A DNA stretch of 64,000 bases from Lampris incognitus (GCF_029633865.1 NC_079219.1:12149420-12213419), one strand, 5' to 3'; shown: positions 1 through 11,019, numbered from the stretch's first letter. Notes: generated by a model not told the origin, from the letters alone. Program-made: numbers and translations.

Positions 1-2731
1 TGCAAAGTTACGAGTACAGCTGTTTTCCAAATGTTTTCTAAATTAAAAGCGAATCAAAATGTAGCCTAAATAAGCCCAAGAATTGTGTTCAATTTGTCTA
101 ATGCAAACCTGCGTTTTGAGTCATGTCTCTTCAGTTAGCCTGTGTTACCTAGGTTACCTAGTTAGCTTCCATTCCAATAACAGGATTTTCATATCAAAGA
201 CCTCCTGACTATTGTGAAAATTAAGTAGAATCTAACAAAGAGTGAAGTGAACCGTTCAAAATACAAACATCATGGATCGGTGGCTGAAGAGAAAATCCGG
301 AGAAACGACGAACAATGTAAGCAACAAGGTGCAGAGACTTCCTTCTCACATTGAGCGCGTCAGTGTTAGCATCGAGTCCCATAGTGCTAACAGTTTGCAG
401 CAGGAGCTAGCTAGCACAACACTCTGAAAAAGCCACTGCAAAAGTGAAACGTAAATACAGTAGCGATTACATTCAATTTGGATTTTTCTGGACTGGAGAT
501 GCTGAGGATCCAAAACCTCATTGTGTTGTGTGCTATGACATATTAGCTAATGAAGCAATGAAACCTGCCAAACTCAAGCGTCACTTCGAGTCAAAACACA
601 AGGAATACACCTGGAAACCTGCGCGATGTTTTGAGAGAAAACGTGAAGAGCTTGAGCGACACGTGAGAAAGGAAGCCACACAGTTTTTTATGCCGCAGGG
701 GAAAACGCGGAAGCTACCGAAGCCTCATACAAGGTCTCCCTACTCATTGCGAAAGCTGGCAAACCTCACTCAATCGGCGAGACCTTGGTTAAGCCAGCTG
801 CAAAGGTTATGGCCAACATAATGCTAGGGGAGAAAGCGAGTGAGGAACTTTACAAAGTACCTCTGTCCAATGATACAGTCAAGCGGCGAATAACATCCAT
901 GGCTGCAAATGTCCAAGATCGGCTGGTGACACGTCTGCGTCAGTCTTTTTCTCTCTCCAACTGGACGAGTCCACGGACATCGGTAACGAGGCTATTCTCC
1001 TCCGCTTTGTGCGGTACATACATGCGGGTGCTGTTCACGATGATTTTCTTTTCTGTCAATCCCTACCAACCAACACCACAGGAGAGGCGATATTCGAGTC
1101 CCGAAATAACTTCATTGTGCAGAATAACATTGATTGGAAGAGGTGTGCTGGCGCGTGCACTGACGGTGCCACGGCGATGACAGCCAAACACAAGGGCCTG
1201 GTGACGCGTGTACGCGCTGTCGCTCCCTCTGCCGCATCGACGCACTGCTGTATCCACAGAGAGCAATTGGCAGTAAAAAAAATGCCACCCTGTCTTAAAA
1301 AGGTTTTGGACGAGGCCGTAAAAATTGTCAACTTAATTAAAAGCAAGGCACTGAACTCACGTCTTTTTAAAGTTCTGTGTGGAGAAATGGGCAGTGAGCA
1401 CACAAGACTTCTTGTCCACACAGAAGTTGGCTGGCTATCGCGTGGTAAAGTTCTCACCCGCCTCTTTGAACTGCGCGATGAAGTCAAGCTGCTTTTGCAT
1501 CAAACTGATGAACTTTATGGCAGAATGCATGACTTTCAATGGCTCGCAAAACTAGCCTTTCTTGCTGATGTGTTCAGCACGCTTAATAACCTGAATTTAG
1601 CACTGCAAGGAAAAGCTGTCACGGTTTTTACAGTGCAGGACAAAGTTAAAGCCACTCGCATCAAAATGGATCTGTGGTGCGCGCGTCTTGGTCGCCAGGA
1701 GTTTGACTGTTTCCCAACTCTAGCCGATTTTGTCCCCGAAGCTGAAGAGGTTCTGGATAGCAACACACTCGCAGCCTTCAAGGAACATTTGCAAGGCATT
1801 CACACGCAATTGGGAAGATACTTTCCAGAATTGGATGTGGACCTTGAATGGATCAGAAATCCATTTGGAGACCAACCTCCCATTGAGCGCGTCAGCTCCA
1901 AACCATCAGCACGGAAGGCGGATAGTCTTGTGGACATTGCATCAGATGGAACACTGAGAATGGTGTTCAGAGAAAAATGCTTGACAGACTTCTGGGTTCT
2001 CGTCCAACCTGAACATCCTGAGCTGGCTGAGTCTGCTTTGCAAGTGTTAGTGCCGTTTTCAACCACCTACAACTGTGAAGTTGGGTTCTCCCCACTGGTT
2101 GGTTTGAAAACCAAGCAGAGGAACAAGATCGATGTAGCCCCCTGTATGAGACTGAAACTCTCTAGTGTGGAGCCAGACATTGAGTCAGTGATGCAACAGC
2201 AAAAGCAACAGCATTCCTCCCATTAGTTGTTGACTGCTGCTACCTGTAAAGCTGTTGTGCTTATTTGAAATGTGTAATTTCATAGCTTCACAAGAGCCAG
2301 TACAAAGATTTGATTCCTATTAAAACAAATTTTTGTTAAATTAACATTAATAGTTCACTCTTTTAATGATGAATTCACATTGAGTTCACCCTGACAGTGG
2401 TATTTCAAATAAATTCCCATGTTTTATTCATCACATCACAACCAAAGGCAATAGCTCTGAACAAAATTAATATGAAACAGTAATTACACATACATCTCAC
2501 AAAAATCAAGGTCAAGGTATATGGTAGAAGCCTAGCCTAATTTTGCTAGTAACCTTTTTATTACATATTTTGTATTGTAATATTCTGCAGACATAATTTG
2601 TAATATAAAACATAATATGCTATTGTAAGCCTAATATAGACTGTTTTAAAAGGGGGGGCGGGGGGGGTGGTCCACGGAAATTTTTTTAATGATCAAGTGG
2701 TCCTTGGTGTGAAAAAGTTTGAGAACCCCTG
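1..2731 (+). mobile_element. hAT DNA transposon, 5' end outside window
   Basis: This is the body and 3' end of a decayed hAT element. The 3' terminal inverted repeat is readable at about 2664-2731. On the reverse strand it starts caggggttctcaaac and is followed by text matching the usual fish hAT end. The 8 bases after it, gtgtaggc, would be the target duplication, but the partner lies before the window or has decayed. The stretch 1-271 has no recognisable coding. The stretch 2227-2663 is an AT-rich untranslated tail. The element sits just upstream of the FXYD exons and may lie in an early intron of that gene. Confidence 0.7.
272..2226 (+). pseudogene. ZBED5/SCAND3-like hAT transposase, frameshifted
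   Basis: The reading frame starts with ATG at 272 (MDRWLKRKSG), a start typical of ZBED5/FAM200-like hAT proteins. It shifts near 425, again near 770 and again near 950-1000. The second segment (about 426-780) carries a BED-type zinc finger with CVVC and a later H-x4-H (residues around HFESKHK). The long third segment (1009-2226) carries the RNase H-like core, including GACTDGATAMTAKHKGL and VGWLSRGKVL. Its C-terminus resembles the hAT dimerisation region (FSTTYNCEVGFS). The product would be a nuclear DNA transposase. Three frame breaks make this copy inactive. ZBED5-like proteins are domesticated in mammals, but nothing here suggests domestication. Confidence 0.85.
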
Positions 2732-2850
2732 GTGTAGGCTATCCCCCGGTCCTGCATAGCCTGCCGCTGCTGTAGCGGGGACACGACACGACAGGGGCTG
2801 CAGGAGACGCCAATCAGACAGAAGACGCCGTCACACAGAGCGGGCTCGGC

Positions 2851-2872
2851 AGGTGTGTGTGTTTGTGTGTGT

Positions 2873-2906
<34 letters not shown>

Positions 2907-2908
2907 CT
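2851..2908. repeat. (GT)n microsatellite
   Basis: About 58 bases of GT repeats with TT and CT interruptions. It lies just upstream of an FXYD coding exon. A possible extra FXYD exon (about 2802-2850) would use the first GT of this repeat as its splice donor. Confidence 0.95.
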
Positions 2909-2991
2909 AACATAGGGATATGAGCAAGCAAATCAGTAAATGCCATGTTCCCACTGTCAACATCCACTCTTTTTCTTTACAACTTCCACAG

Positions 2992-5900
2992 TGACACCTT
3001 CCCCACCCACAGTGAATAGAAGTACCACCACCAAGAGGACCCATGTAACTGTTGCCTGGGGTAACTAACGTTTTTCCTACTCCATAGCTACCTTAAATGC
3101 CACAGGCTTTGTGGTTTTGTTGTTATCTCATGGCAGACTTGACAGTATCACAAATCCCTGTCTCCCAAACAAAACCCGTGGAGGAGTGGCAGGACACGGC
3201 ACCTCGCTTCCTCGCTTGCCAACAGATTAATGCTTGATTGTACTTCATCCGAGAGATAAGATATTTGTGTCGCGGTGATGTGCTGGCTCGTGATCGGCGG
3301 GGTTTTGATATGCCACCAACAGCATGTCAACAGGGCCAGGTTGATCTGTCATGCCATCTCTAGCTGTTCTTCCCAGGTGACCCGCTGCCTTTTCCTTCTG
3401 CGGAGGTTTCTCATTCCACACTTCTCTCTATATGTTGCTTCTTATCGTAGATCCAAAGAGAGATGAAGCCTTCACGTATGGTAAGAAGCTGGATTCGAAC
3501 GTCCTTCTCATATACTACTCTGAGACAGCATAGTGTAATACGCATCAGTAATGCTGTCGAGTTGTGTTTGGGTGACATGTGCATTATTACTGCAGATTAC
3601 AAGTCACTCCGCAGTGCTGGGCTATCCATCGCAGCGGTCCTCTTCATCTTAGGCATCATGGTCATCGGCTGTAAGTTGGACCCCTATTTTAAAGCCATCC
3701 CAGGTCTTAGACTCTATTAGGTTTTGACTTTGTTTTAATGCATGCTCAATATAATCCAGGTAAGAGAATCAAAGAAGGGGGAATCAGGTCATCTGGATAC
3801 AACGTTTATTGACATACGTTTCATCACTCGTCTAAGGGGCCTCTTCAGTCTAAACTGGCTGCAGGTACGGCAGCGCCCCCCCCCCCTTATAAACAATACA
3901 GCTGCATAAACGACCGAACCTACGACCAGTTTCATATGCAAATATGGGCGTGACCATTAACTAGAGTTTCAGTGGCCATGTGTGCTATTCGCAGAGGATT
4001 TGGGAATGTCTGCAATCACAGCATTGTACGATGGCGACAGATGTACTCTTAGCCCCCCCCCCGTTTCAAGAAAAAGGTGACAGATTGTCTGAAACGGTTA
4101 GAACAGGACAAGAATTTGTACCACCGAGGGGAAGCTGCACGTAGTCTGTGTGGTTTACCTGAGAGACAACATCAGACACGTAGCCAGGTAGGTGGTTTTC
4201 GTGTCTGAACCCCCCCCCCGAAACCCCACGGCCCGTCTGAAATGGCACCAATAATTATTTAGTTATCGTTTTGATTATTTGTCACCGCCCCTCTAGCCTA
4301 CTCATACATTGCATCTATCGTGACTGACAGGTGTTAAACCTGTCAGTTAATTTGTTTCCAAACATGATGTATCTTATTGGTCTGTTTCGTAAAACAAATA
4401 AAATCACACGCTTTTGATTGGCTCAGGGGTCTGACGAGTCAGCTAAGCAACCTGCCACTGGTAAGCTAGCTAAATGGTCGATCTATAGTTTGCTTTTCAA
4501 AAGCAATGGAGCCGCCGAAAGCTACCTGTAAATCAGGCAAGAGCAGTAAAGTTAATATTCGTAAAATCACTGATTTTTTTTGTTTCAACGTGTCCCCACA
4601 CAAAAAAGAAAAACAAGAACATTACAGATGATCTGGTCACTAACGTTACCGATTTCCCGGAGCAAGTGTTAGCAGACCCACTGCCCTCCTCCTCGGAGAC
4701 GGAGCCAGAGTTAGCAGACCCGGCCCGCCGTCCTCTACCTCGGAAACGTTTTCACACGACTTTGTGGATTATATTGGTGGGAAAATATCAGACGAACAGA
4801 GAAGAGAAATATACTCACTGGACTGGACGGCCAATATCGGACAAACATTCCCTACAAAACTAGGAGGTAAACTACGTTTCCAACGTCACTGGATTGACCA
4901 GTTTAGCTGGCTAGTATGCTCAACAAGGTCCGGCGGTTGTTTTTGTAAGCACTGTGTTGCGTTTGCAGTCGAGCATGTGGGCAAGGGAGGGCACAGAAAA
5001 GCTGGCAAGCTAATTAATGTCCACTTCTCAGACTGGAAACATGCTTTAGAGACGTTCAAAGACCATGCACAAAAGGCATATCACAAGGATGCATGTTTGA
5101 AAGCGGACAATTTCCAAATGGTTCTCAACAATAAAATGGATGCAATTTCACTGAGGCTAGATTCTGAGAGAAAAAAGCGAGTCCAAGAAAACAGAGAAAA
5201 ACTCAAAAGCATCATTGCAACGTTGATTTTTTGCGGTCGCCAAGAACTCGCCCTGAGAGGTGATATTGATTCAGGACCAGTGACATTGAATGAGCCAACT
5301 CACAATGACGGAAATTTCAGGGCTTTACTCGGGTTTAGGGCTACATCTGGCGACACAGTACTGTTACAACACTTGAGTAAATGTGCAGCAAACGCTAGCT
5401 ACTGCAGTCCTGATGTACAAAATGAAATAATCAGCATCATTGGAGATGTGATAACAAACAAACTGGTGCAGAAAGTAAACTCCGCGCAGTGTTTCGCTGT
5501 GTTGGCAGATGAAATGAAAGATGTTTCAGGGCGGGAGCAGCTTTCTGTCTGTGTCAGATACGTGAACCAGCATGACAGCCAATATAGCATCAGAGAGGAG
5601 TTTTTGTCCTTTGTTGATATCGAGAAGTTAACCGGGGAGGCAATCGCCAATTCAAGCGAAAGTCAGTTGACAAATGCAGGCGTTGATTTACAGTTTTTAC
5701 GTGGCCAGGGATACGACGGCGCATCTGTCACGAGTGTCCGTTTAAATGGCGCCCAAGCTAAAATCAAAGAGAAGCACAAGCAAGCAGTTTATGTGCACTG
5801 TGCCAGCCACAGTTTGAATTTGGTCCTAACAAGTGCTGCACTGTACAAATGGTGCGAAATTGCTTTGGAATTGTCTCGGAAATCTGCACTTTTTCCCATG

Positions 5901-8900
5901 ATTGGGCTTTGCGGTCTGCATGCAGTCTGCGACACGAGACGTAACGTCTTTTACCCGACTGCAAGAAAACGCGACTGACAAAGTTGTGTGAAACGAGATG
6001 GGTCGAACGCCACGACGCAATATTTACATTCAACGGGCTTTTAGACCCTGTGTGATCCAGCCTGCAGAAAATCAGTGAAACCTTCACAGGAGACACATCT
6101 GTCAAAGCCACTCAGCTCTTCAATTCAATTGACAATGCAGAATTCATGCTGTCCATGAATGTGAGTGAGAAGATGCTTGCAAAAACCTACCACCTGTCCA
6201 CCTTCCTTCAGAAGGAAAATTGTGACTTGGTGAGTTGCGTTTCAGCTGCTGATGCTGTTATTAAGCAGGTAGATGAGATGAGGGCTAACTCTGAGATGGA
6301 GTTCAGGCAGATTTTCCAAAAGACCTCTTCCCAAGCAGCCAAGTATGGGGTTGCATTTCGACCACGAAGAGGCATGGACTGCAATGAGGATCCATTGAAG
6401 GCCTGTGAAAATCACTACCGGCAAAAGCTTTTCATAGTCATGCTTGACTTTTATTCATCACAGATGAAGGAACGCTTCAGCAAACACAGAAATGTGATCT
6501 CCAACCTCTGCTCCTTACTGCCATCTAAGGTCAGCATGCTGAACGACAGCTCAGCTCAAGCGCTCTCCAACCTGCATCCTGATGAAGTGTCACCGCATCT
6601 GGAAGTTGTAAAGTCAGAAATTGACACCTGGCGGGATAAATGGAAAGATGCAACTTATGTTCCACAAAATGCCATTGAGGCATTAAATGCCTGTAACAGT
6701 GAGTTGTTTCCAAGCATCTTCAAGCTTCTCCGCGTTTTGACCACGCTTCCTGTCACCAGTGCCCATGTCGAGAGAAGTTTTTCCCGTCTGGGAAGGATCA
6801 AGGACAAAATGCGCAGTACAATGACAGAAAGACAGCTTCATGGACTGACATTGCTCTCGGAGCACAGAGACATTGTGGTGACGCCGGAAGAGGTACTGGA
6901 CATCTTTTGCAGACAAAAAAGACGATTGGACCTGCTTTTATAAGGTAAGACCCACTTTTATTTATTAATGCATTGATGATTATCTATGGGCCATTAATAC
7001 GTTGACATTTACCGTACGGCTGGGTATTAGGCTATAGTATACAGTGTGGGAATTTTATTTACCGGTAGCTTTCGGCAGTGTTGCCCGACCCCCCCCCCCC
7101 AAAATATGTTTCTGGCTACGGGCCTGGACAACATAAACAGGATGTGCTATTACGGCCCACGCAGCAGGCAGCCGCTGTGCAGCGCCCGGGGACCAGCTCC
7201 AGTTCGTCTTGCCCTATCCAGTGCGAGGGTCTAAGGACAGGATGTTGTGTTGCTGTAAAGCCCCATGAGGCGAATTTGTAATTTGTGATATTGGGCTATA
7301 CAAATAAAACGGACTTGACTTGGTTTGCATGATTAACTCGGTGACCTATAACGTCTCTAAGTTTCTTGCGTCTATTCTTAACCCGTTGGTAGGCGGTAAT
7401 GAACCCCACATCCAGAACACTATGGATTTTGTGGATAAGGTGAGGGACATCATTATGGAGGGGGATGAAACAATGGTCTCTTATGGTGTTAAGTCTCGCT
7501 TCACATGCATAAGGCAGACGCACAAAGAGAGAGAAGGAGATATAAGCCGTGTGTCCCCTCTCTCATCATAGGCAACGTGAGATTGCTGGCTACTAAGGTG
7601 GACGAGCTAACGGTGCTAGTCAGGAACCAGAGAGAGTTTGGTGAGTGTAGCCTCATGTGTTTCACTGAAACATGGCTGCCCCAGGAACGTCCCCGACCAC
7701 AACGTTTCCATCGATGGCTTTCAGACTGTTTGGGCCGACAGGGCTTGCTCAGGAAGAGCAAGGGTGGAGGAGTTAAGATTTTTAATTTTCAGATACAGTA
7801 TTTAACAGGGAGCCAGTGGAGTTGCTGAAGAACAGGAGCGATATGATCTATGGAAGGAGTTCTGGTAATGATACGGGCAGCTGAATTCTGGACCAACTGA
7901 AGTTTATGAAGACACTTGGGGGGAAAACCAAAGAGGTTAGAATTGCAGTAGTCAATACGGGATGTAACCAGGGTGTGACTGAGTATGGCGGGGCTGTTAG
8001 GTGTAAGTGACAGGCGAAGACCATTAATATTGTGCAGGTGGAAGTATACAGACCGAGTAACATTGTTGATGTGGGCCTCAAAAGATAATGTGCTGTCCAA
8101 GATGACACCCAGACTCTTAACCTGAGGTGATGGAGGAACTATTGAATTGTCAATAGTCAGAGAAAAACTACCAGGTATGGCCAAAGTAGATTTAGTGCCA
8201 ACTAGGAGGACCTCGGTTTTATCACTATTAAGATTAAGGAAGTGGAAAGTGGAGAGTGGAAGTGGAAAACGACCCAACCCTTAGCAACGGGAACACTGAG
8301 CAAGTGTGTCTGCTCCTGAAAATGTGTCTCCAGTCCATGTACTTCACATACAGGGAGCAGTACTATAGGCAGAGGCATGGGTGTGCTATGGGTTCCCCAG
8401 TTTCACCTGTAGTGGCCAACTTGTATGTGGAGGAAGTGGAAAAGAGGCCTCTGATGTCCTATCCAGGGACGTCACCTAGCCATTGGTTCACATTTGTGGA
8501 CGACACCTGGGTTGATATTAAATCTCAGGCTGTACCACATTTCACCGACCACAATAACTCTGTGGACAACCATATCAAGTTCACCAGGGAGGATGTGAAA
8601 AATGACAGGTTAACCTTCTTAGACTGTGAAATTGCAATTGGTGATGGGGGACATTTGATTGTTGATGTTTACCGTAAACCAACACATACTGATCACTACT
8701 TGAGGTTTGACTCTCATCATCCACTGATGCACAAACTAGGAGTCATCAGGATGCTGTACCACCGAGCTGACAACGTCCCCACCGACCCAGCGGCTGGGGA
8801 AGGGGAGAAATCCCACATTAAACAGGCCTTGGTTAAGTGTGGTTATCCTAACTGGGTGTTTGTCGAAGCCAAGAAGATGCCCAAACAGTGCACCAGCCGA

Positions 8901-9765
8901 CCAAAAAGAGGAGAAAGACAACAGCTGTCTAAACGTAAACCAGTGGTGATTCTGTATGTGGCAGGAGTGTCAGAACAGTTGATACGCATATCCTCCAAAC
9001 ACCGCGTCTCAGTGGCTTTCAAACCCCAAAACACGCTGTGCCAGAAGCTGGTCCACCCCAAGGATCGTGTCCCCCGGCACAAACAGAGCAATATAGTGTA
9101 CGCTGTTAAGTGCCAGGAGGATTGCTGTGACTTCTACATTGGGGAAACTAAACAGACGCTGGCCAAGAGGATGGCACAACACAGGAGAGCTAACACATCA
9201 GGCCAGGACTCTGCAGTCTACACCCATCTACAGGCCAGCGGCCAGTCTTTCAAGGATGAGGATGTGCACATCTTTGATAGGGAGGAACGCTGGTTTGAAT
9301 GGGGAGTCAAAGAGGCCATCTATGTTAAGAGAGAACGACCATCCCCGAACTGGGGGGGGCTAAGAGTACATCTGTCGCCATCTTACAATGCTGTGATTTC
9401 AACCATTCCCAAATCCTCTGTGAATAGCACACATGGCCATTGAAACTCTAGTTAATGGTCACGCCCATATTTGCATATGAAACTGGTCGTTGGTTTTGGT
9501 CGTTATGATAACTGTATTGTTTGTAAGGGTGAGGGCACCTGCAGTCAGTTTAGACTGAAGAGGTCCCTTAGATGAGTGATGAAACGTATCTGTCAAGAAA
9601 CGTTGTATCCAGATGACCTGATTCAACGTAGATTTTGAAATTTCATTTCGGTGGATTCAAACCCACCATTTCCTCCGTCTCCATCGCTCATCTGTAGGTG
9701 GCAAAGTGTGTCGGCTCCCCAAGCGCCACGTCAGTTCAGCAAAGTCAGCACTCCAACTACAGTGA
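2992..9765 (+). CDS. FXYD-family ion transport regulator (partial, 4 exons)
   Basis: This is a single-pass regulator of Na,K-ATPase. The exons are 2992-3060, 3451-3480, 3596-3670 and 9698-9765. All junctions are phase 1, with AG acceptors and GT donors (gtaact, gtaaga, gtaagt). The first exon gives a Thr-rich extracellular stretch (about 23 residues). The 30-nt second exon ends in ...DEAFTY, and the split codon supplies Asp, giving the signature FTYD. Exon 3 encodes [10 protein letters not shown] followed by the membrane segment [16 protein letters not shown]. The last exon encodes a basic tail ([11 protein letters not shown]) and a stop at 9763. The Thr-rich ectodomain hints at FXYD5 (dysadherin), but the paralogue is not proven. 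The Pro of PFXYD is replaced by Ala. The signal-peptide exon is not seen; it should lie upstream. The last intron has been enlarged to 6 kb by transposons. Confidence 0.82.
3739..4060 (-). mobile_element. Penelope-like element 3' end fragment
   Basis: Read on the reverse strand, this stretch matches the 3' end of the Penelope-like element at 9390-9640. It has the same last codons around the terminal STHGH, then the same UTR with cacgcccatatttgcatat and gtttagactgaagagg. It is a 5'-truncated copy in reverse orientation inside the FXYD last intron. A C-rich run replaces part of the UTR. Confidence 0.8.
4173..7126 (+). mobile_element. Complete hAT element with 8-bp target duplication
   Basis: The terminal inverted repeats are cagacacgtagccag at 4173-4187 and, on the other end, ctggctacgggcctg at 7112-7126 (13 of 15 match). 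The flanking 8-mers gacaacat at 4165-4172 and 7127-7134 are identical. That length is diagnostic of hAT insertion. The element is 2,954 bp long and lies in the last intron of the FXYD gene, in the same orientation. C-rich runs follow both termini. The sequence between the 5' repeat and the coding region (4188-4505) is non-coding. Confidence 0.92.
4506..6943 (+). pseudogene. hAT transposase (TTF-finger/DUF4371 type), broken
   Basis: The probable start is ATG at 4506 ([11 protein letters not shown]). The frame slips at a T8 run near 4575 and again near 4755. The main segment 4764-5978 contains a TTF-type zinc-finger region ([19 protein letters not shown]). A DUF4371-like core follows, with [19 protein letters not shown] and [14 protein letters not shown] second break occurs near 5850-6100, with an in-frame stop in the 6050 region. 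The C-terminal segment 6146-6943 ends with the hAT dimerisation domain ([20 protein letters not shown]). The family is the one annotated in fish as 52 kDa repressor of the inhibitor of the protein kinase-like or ZMYM-like. The clean target duplication suggests moderate age, but the copy cannot make transposase. Confidence 0.88.
7190..7322 (+). mobile_element. Fish L2-type LINE 3' tail
   Basis: This is the common fish tail in which a blurred 'tgttgctgtaaagcccc' block leads to 'gatattgggctatacaaat' and ends in a TTGAC repeat. Related copies in this window are at 14515-14575, 42943-44100 (reverse) and 57833-58727. Only the last 130 bases are present here. Confidence 0.8.
7521..7785 (+). mobile_element. 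LINE endonuclease N-terminal fragment
   Basis: The reading frame encodes the start of a LINE apurinic-type endonuclease. Visible motifs are [20 protein letters not shown] and CFTETWLPQ, with KSKGGG downstream. This is typical of L2/CR1/Rex1-group LINEs of fish. It is inserted in the Penelope-like element and abuts an oppositely oriented LINE piece. Confidence 0.75.
7786..8250 (-). mobile_element. LINE reverse transcriptase C-terminal fragment
   Basis: The reverse strand encodes the thumb and C-terminal part of an L2/CR1-group RT. Visible motifs are [32 protein letters not shown] and [14 protein letters not shown], ending at LHWLPVKYC. It is truncated at both ends and joined tail to head with the endonuclease fragment at about 7785. 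Confidence 0.8.
8256..9443 (+). CDS. Penelope-like RT plus GIY-YIG endonuclease, N-truncated
   Basis: An open frame of 395 codons holds the RT palm motifs [19 protein letters not shown] (about residue 45) and [10 protein letters not shown] (about residue 85, YVDD-like). The later RT region has [14 protein letters not shown]. The C-terminal GIY-YIG nuclease starts at [20 protein letters not shown] and retains R in AKRMAQHRR. Penelope-like elements copy themselves by RT priming at a nick made by this nuclease. The frame is open to its natural stop, so the 3' two thirds is well preserved. The start at 8256 is only the end of the inserted LINE and not a native start. The N-terminal part is split off at 7320-7520. 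Confidence 0.85.
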   Translation: MEVENDPTLSNGNTEQVCLLLKMCLQSMYFTYREQYYRQRHGCAMGSPVSPVVANLYVEEVEKRPLMSYPGTSPSHWFTFVDDTWVDIKSQAVPHFTDHNNSVDNHIKFTREDVKNDRLTFLDCEIAIGDGGHLIVDVYRKPTHTDHYLRFDSHHPLMHKLGVIRMLYHRADNVPTDPAAGEGEKSHIKQALVKCGYPNWVFVEAKKMPKQCTSRPKRGERQQLSKRKPVVILYVAGVSEQLIRISSKHRVSVAFKPQNTLCQKLVHPKDRVPRHKQSNIVYAVKCQEDCCDFYIGETKQTLAKRMAQHRRANTSGQDSAVYTHLQASGQSFKDEDVHIFDREERWFEWGVKEAIYVKRERPSPNWGGLRVHLSPSYNAVISTIPKSSVNSTHGH

Positions 9766-9905
9766 TTTCAATGCTTGGGGAATATGTACTGATATATTTG
9801 TACTACAAGATTACTGGCAAATGTGTGTCGTATTGGGTGACCGTGGAGCGTGTTTGAGGAATGTGTGCCCAGCATGACCAATAAAAATCATTTTAAAACA
9901 GTGCC
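9698..9905 (+). other. FXYD terminal exon and 3' UTR
   Basis: The acceptor tctgtag at 9691-9697 opens the last coding exon. The stop codon TGA is at 9763-9765. The 3' UTR runs to a polyadenylation signal AATAAA at 9880-9885. No transposon sequence is visible between the stop and the poly(A) signal, which supports this being the real gene end. Confidence 0.7.
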
Positions 9906-10007
9906 ACACTAAGCTGCCTCATACAAACGCTATGCACATCTTGCTAAGGTGAATGTGTGTATGTTCATGTGTGAGTGTGCGCGCGCAGGTGTACCACGCA
10001 CTCATGG

Positions 10008-10140
10008 GACAACATGGCTCAGGAGGTACAACGGGTGGTCTAGTAATCAGAAGGTTCCTGGTTTGATCCACGGCTCCCCCAGAGTGCCGAAGTGTCCTTG
10101 AGCAAGACACTGAAACATCACCTGCTTTACTTAGTCAACC
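10008..10140 (+). mobile_element. tRNA-derived SINE head fragment
   Basis: The sequence has a tRNA-like A box (tggctcaggaggta) and B box (ggtttgatcc), followed by gtccttgagcaagacactga. The same SINE family is present in reverse at 11401-11655. A short GT/GC-rich tract precedes it. Confidence 0.65.
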
Positions 10141-10415
10141 TGTACGGGAATGTTTTCCAGCGCTTCCCCAGCGAAAGGATGTACAATCGATAAACCGCGA
10201 AACAAATACACAATACAATGCAATACAAACAACTTCATTATTCCCGCTGGGGGCGATTTGTTTGGAGCAGCTTGTTGTGCGCAAAATGCAGTAACATACA
10301 AGCAAAAAAATAACACAAATAGATGATAAAACTCCAGGGAGTTAAATGTGGAATAAAATCTATAAGATCTTCTATAAGTGATTAATATTGATTGACAAAC
10401 TTGATAGCTGTAATA

Positions 10416-10549
10416 AAACCCTGTGATGGACGGGCGGCCTGTCCAGGGTGTCTCCCCGCCTGCCACCCAATGGCTGCTGGGATAGGCTCCAGCATCCCCG
10501 CAACCCTGAGAGCAGGACAAGCGGTTTGCATAATTGATGGATGGATGGG
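10416..10549 (+). mobile_element. SINE 3' part with (ATGG)n tail
   Basis: This is the common fish SINE 3' body (gcggcctgtccagggtgtc, tgctgggataggctccagc) ending in gatggatggatgg. Other copies are at 18083-18212, 35603-35735, 40619-40956 (full length), 41480-41662 and 42023-42075. The head is missing. The stretch 10141-10415 between the two SINE parts is non-coding. Confidence 0.8.
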
Positions 10550-10589
10550 AGAGAAAAAAATACTATGGAGCATTTAGTAGCTGAAATGT

Positions 10590-10982
10590 ACGGAGCCCCT
10601 AAGGGCCCATGGGCGAATTTTTTGTTTGTTTGTTAACTATCTCGTGCTCACGAGATACTAACTGGTGAGCACGAGATACTAACTCGTGAGCACGAGATAA
10701 GATACTTACTGGTGCGCACCAGTTAGTATCTCGTGCTCACGAGATACTAACTGGTGAGTGAGCACGAGATACTAACTCGTGAGCACGAGATAAGATACTT
10801 ACTGGTGCGCACCAGTTAGTATCTCGTGCTCACGAGATACTAACTGGTGAGCATGAGATACTAACTCGTGAGCACGAGATAAGATACTTACTGGTACGCA
10901 CCAGTTAGTATCTCGTGAGCACGAGATACTTAACAAAACAACAAAAAAAAAAATTCGCCCATGGCCCCTTAGGGGCTCCGTA
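10590..10982. mobile_element. Palindromic tandem-repeat MITE
   Basis: The element is bounded by inverted copies of tacggagcccctaag (left) and cttaggggctccgta (right), each followed inward by a gcccatgggcgaa-like block. TA flanks both ends. The interior is three tandem units, starting at 10641, 10730 and 10823, with a partial unit at 10912. The spacing is 89, 93 and 89 bp. Each unit is built from the palindromic block ctcgtgctcacgag and the block actggtgcgcaccagt. There is no coding capacity. It could fold into long hairpins on either strand. Confidence 0.8.
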
Positions 10983-11019
10983 GAAATGCAGAGGGAATGA
11001 ACGATTTAGAACAATGGTT

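Larger units (their letters stand above)
7320..9640 (+). mobile_element. Penelope-like retroelement, interrupted
   Basis: The left part (7320-7520) encodes the N-terminal side of a Penelope reverse transcriptase ([19 protein letters not shown], then FTCI). The element resumes at about 8250 and continues through the RT palm and the GIY-YIG endonuclease to a 3' UTR ending near 9640. Two LINE pieces (7521-8250) sit in the gap. The 3' UTR contains cacgcccatatttgcatat and ends with gaaacgttgtatccagatg. Remnants of the same family lie at 3739-4060, 14258-14345 and 17033-17108. Confidence 0.88.

Noticed and set aside
1056-1487. 143-codon reverse-strand frame
   Set aside because: Antisense shadow of the hAT transposase reading frame.
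2802-2850. Additional FXYD exon with donor in the GT repeat
   Set aside because: Frame and phase could fit (ending GCA-G before gtgtgt), but any GT in the repeat can serve as donor and the acceptor is weak; kept only as a possibility.
10641-10930. Regular palindromic repeats as a CRISPR array
   Set aside because: Units are about 89 bp and repeat internally with no unique spacers; the stretch is bounded by inverted ends, so it is a MITE. CRISPR is not expected in a vertebrate.
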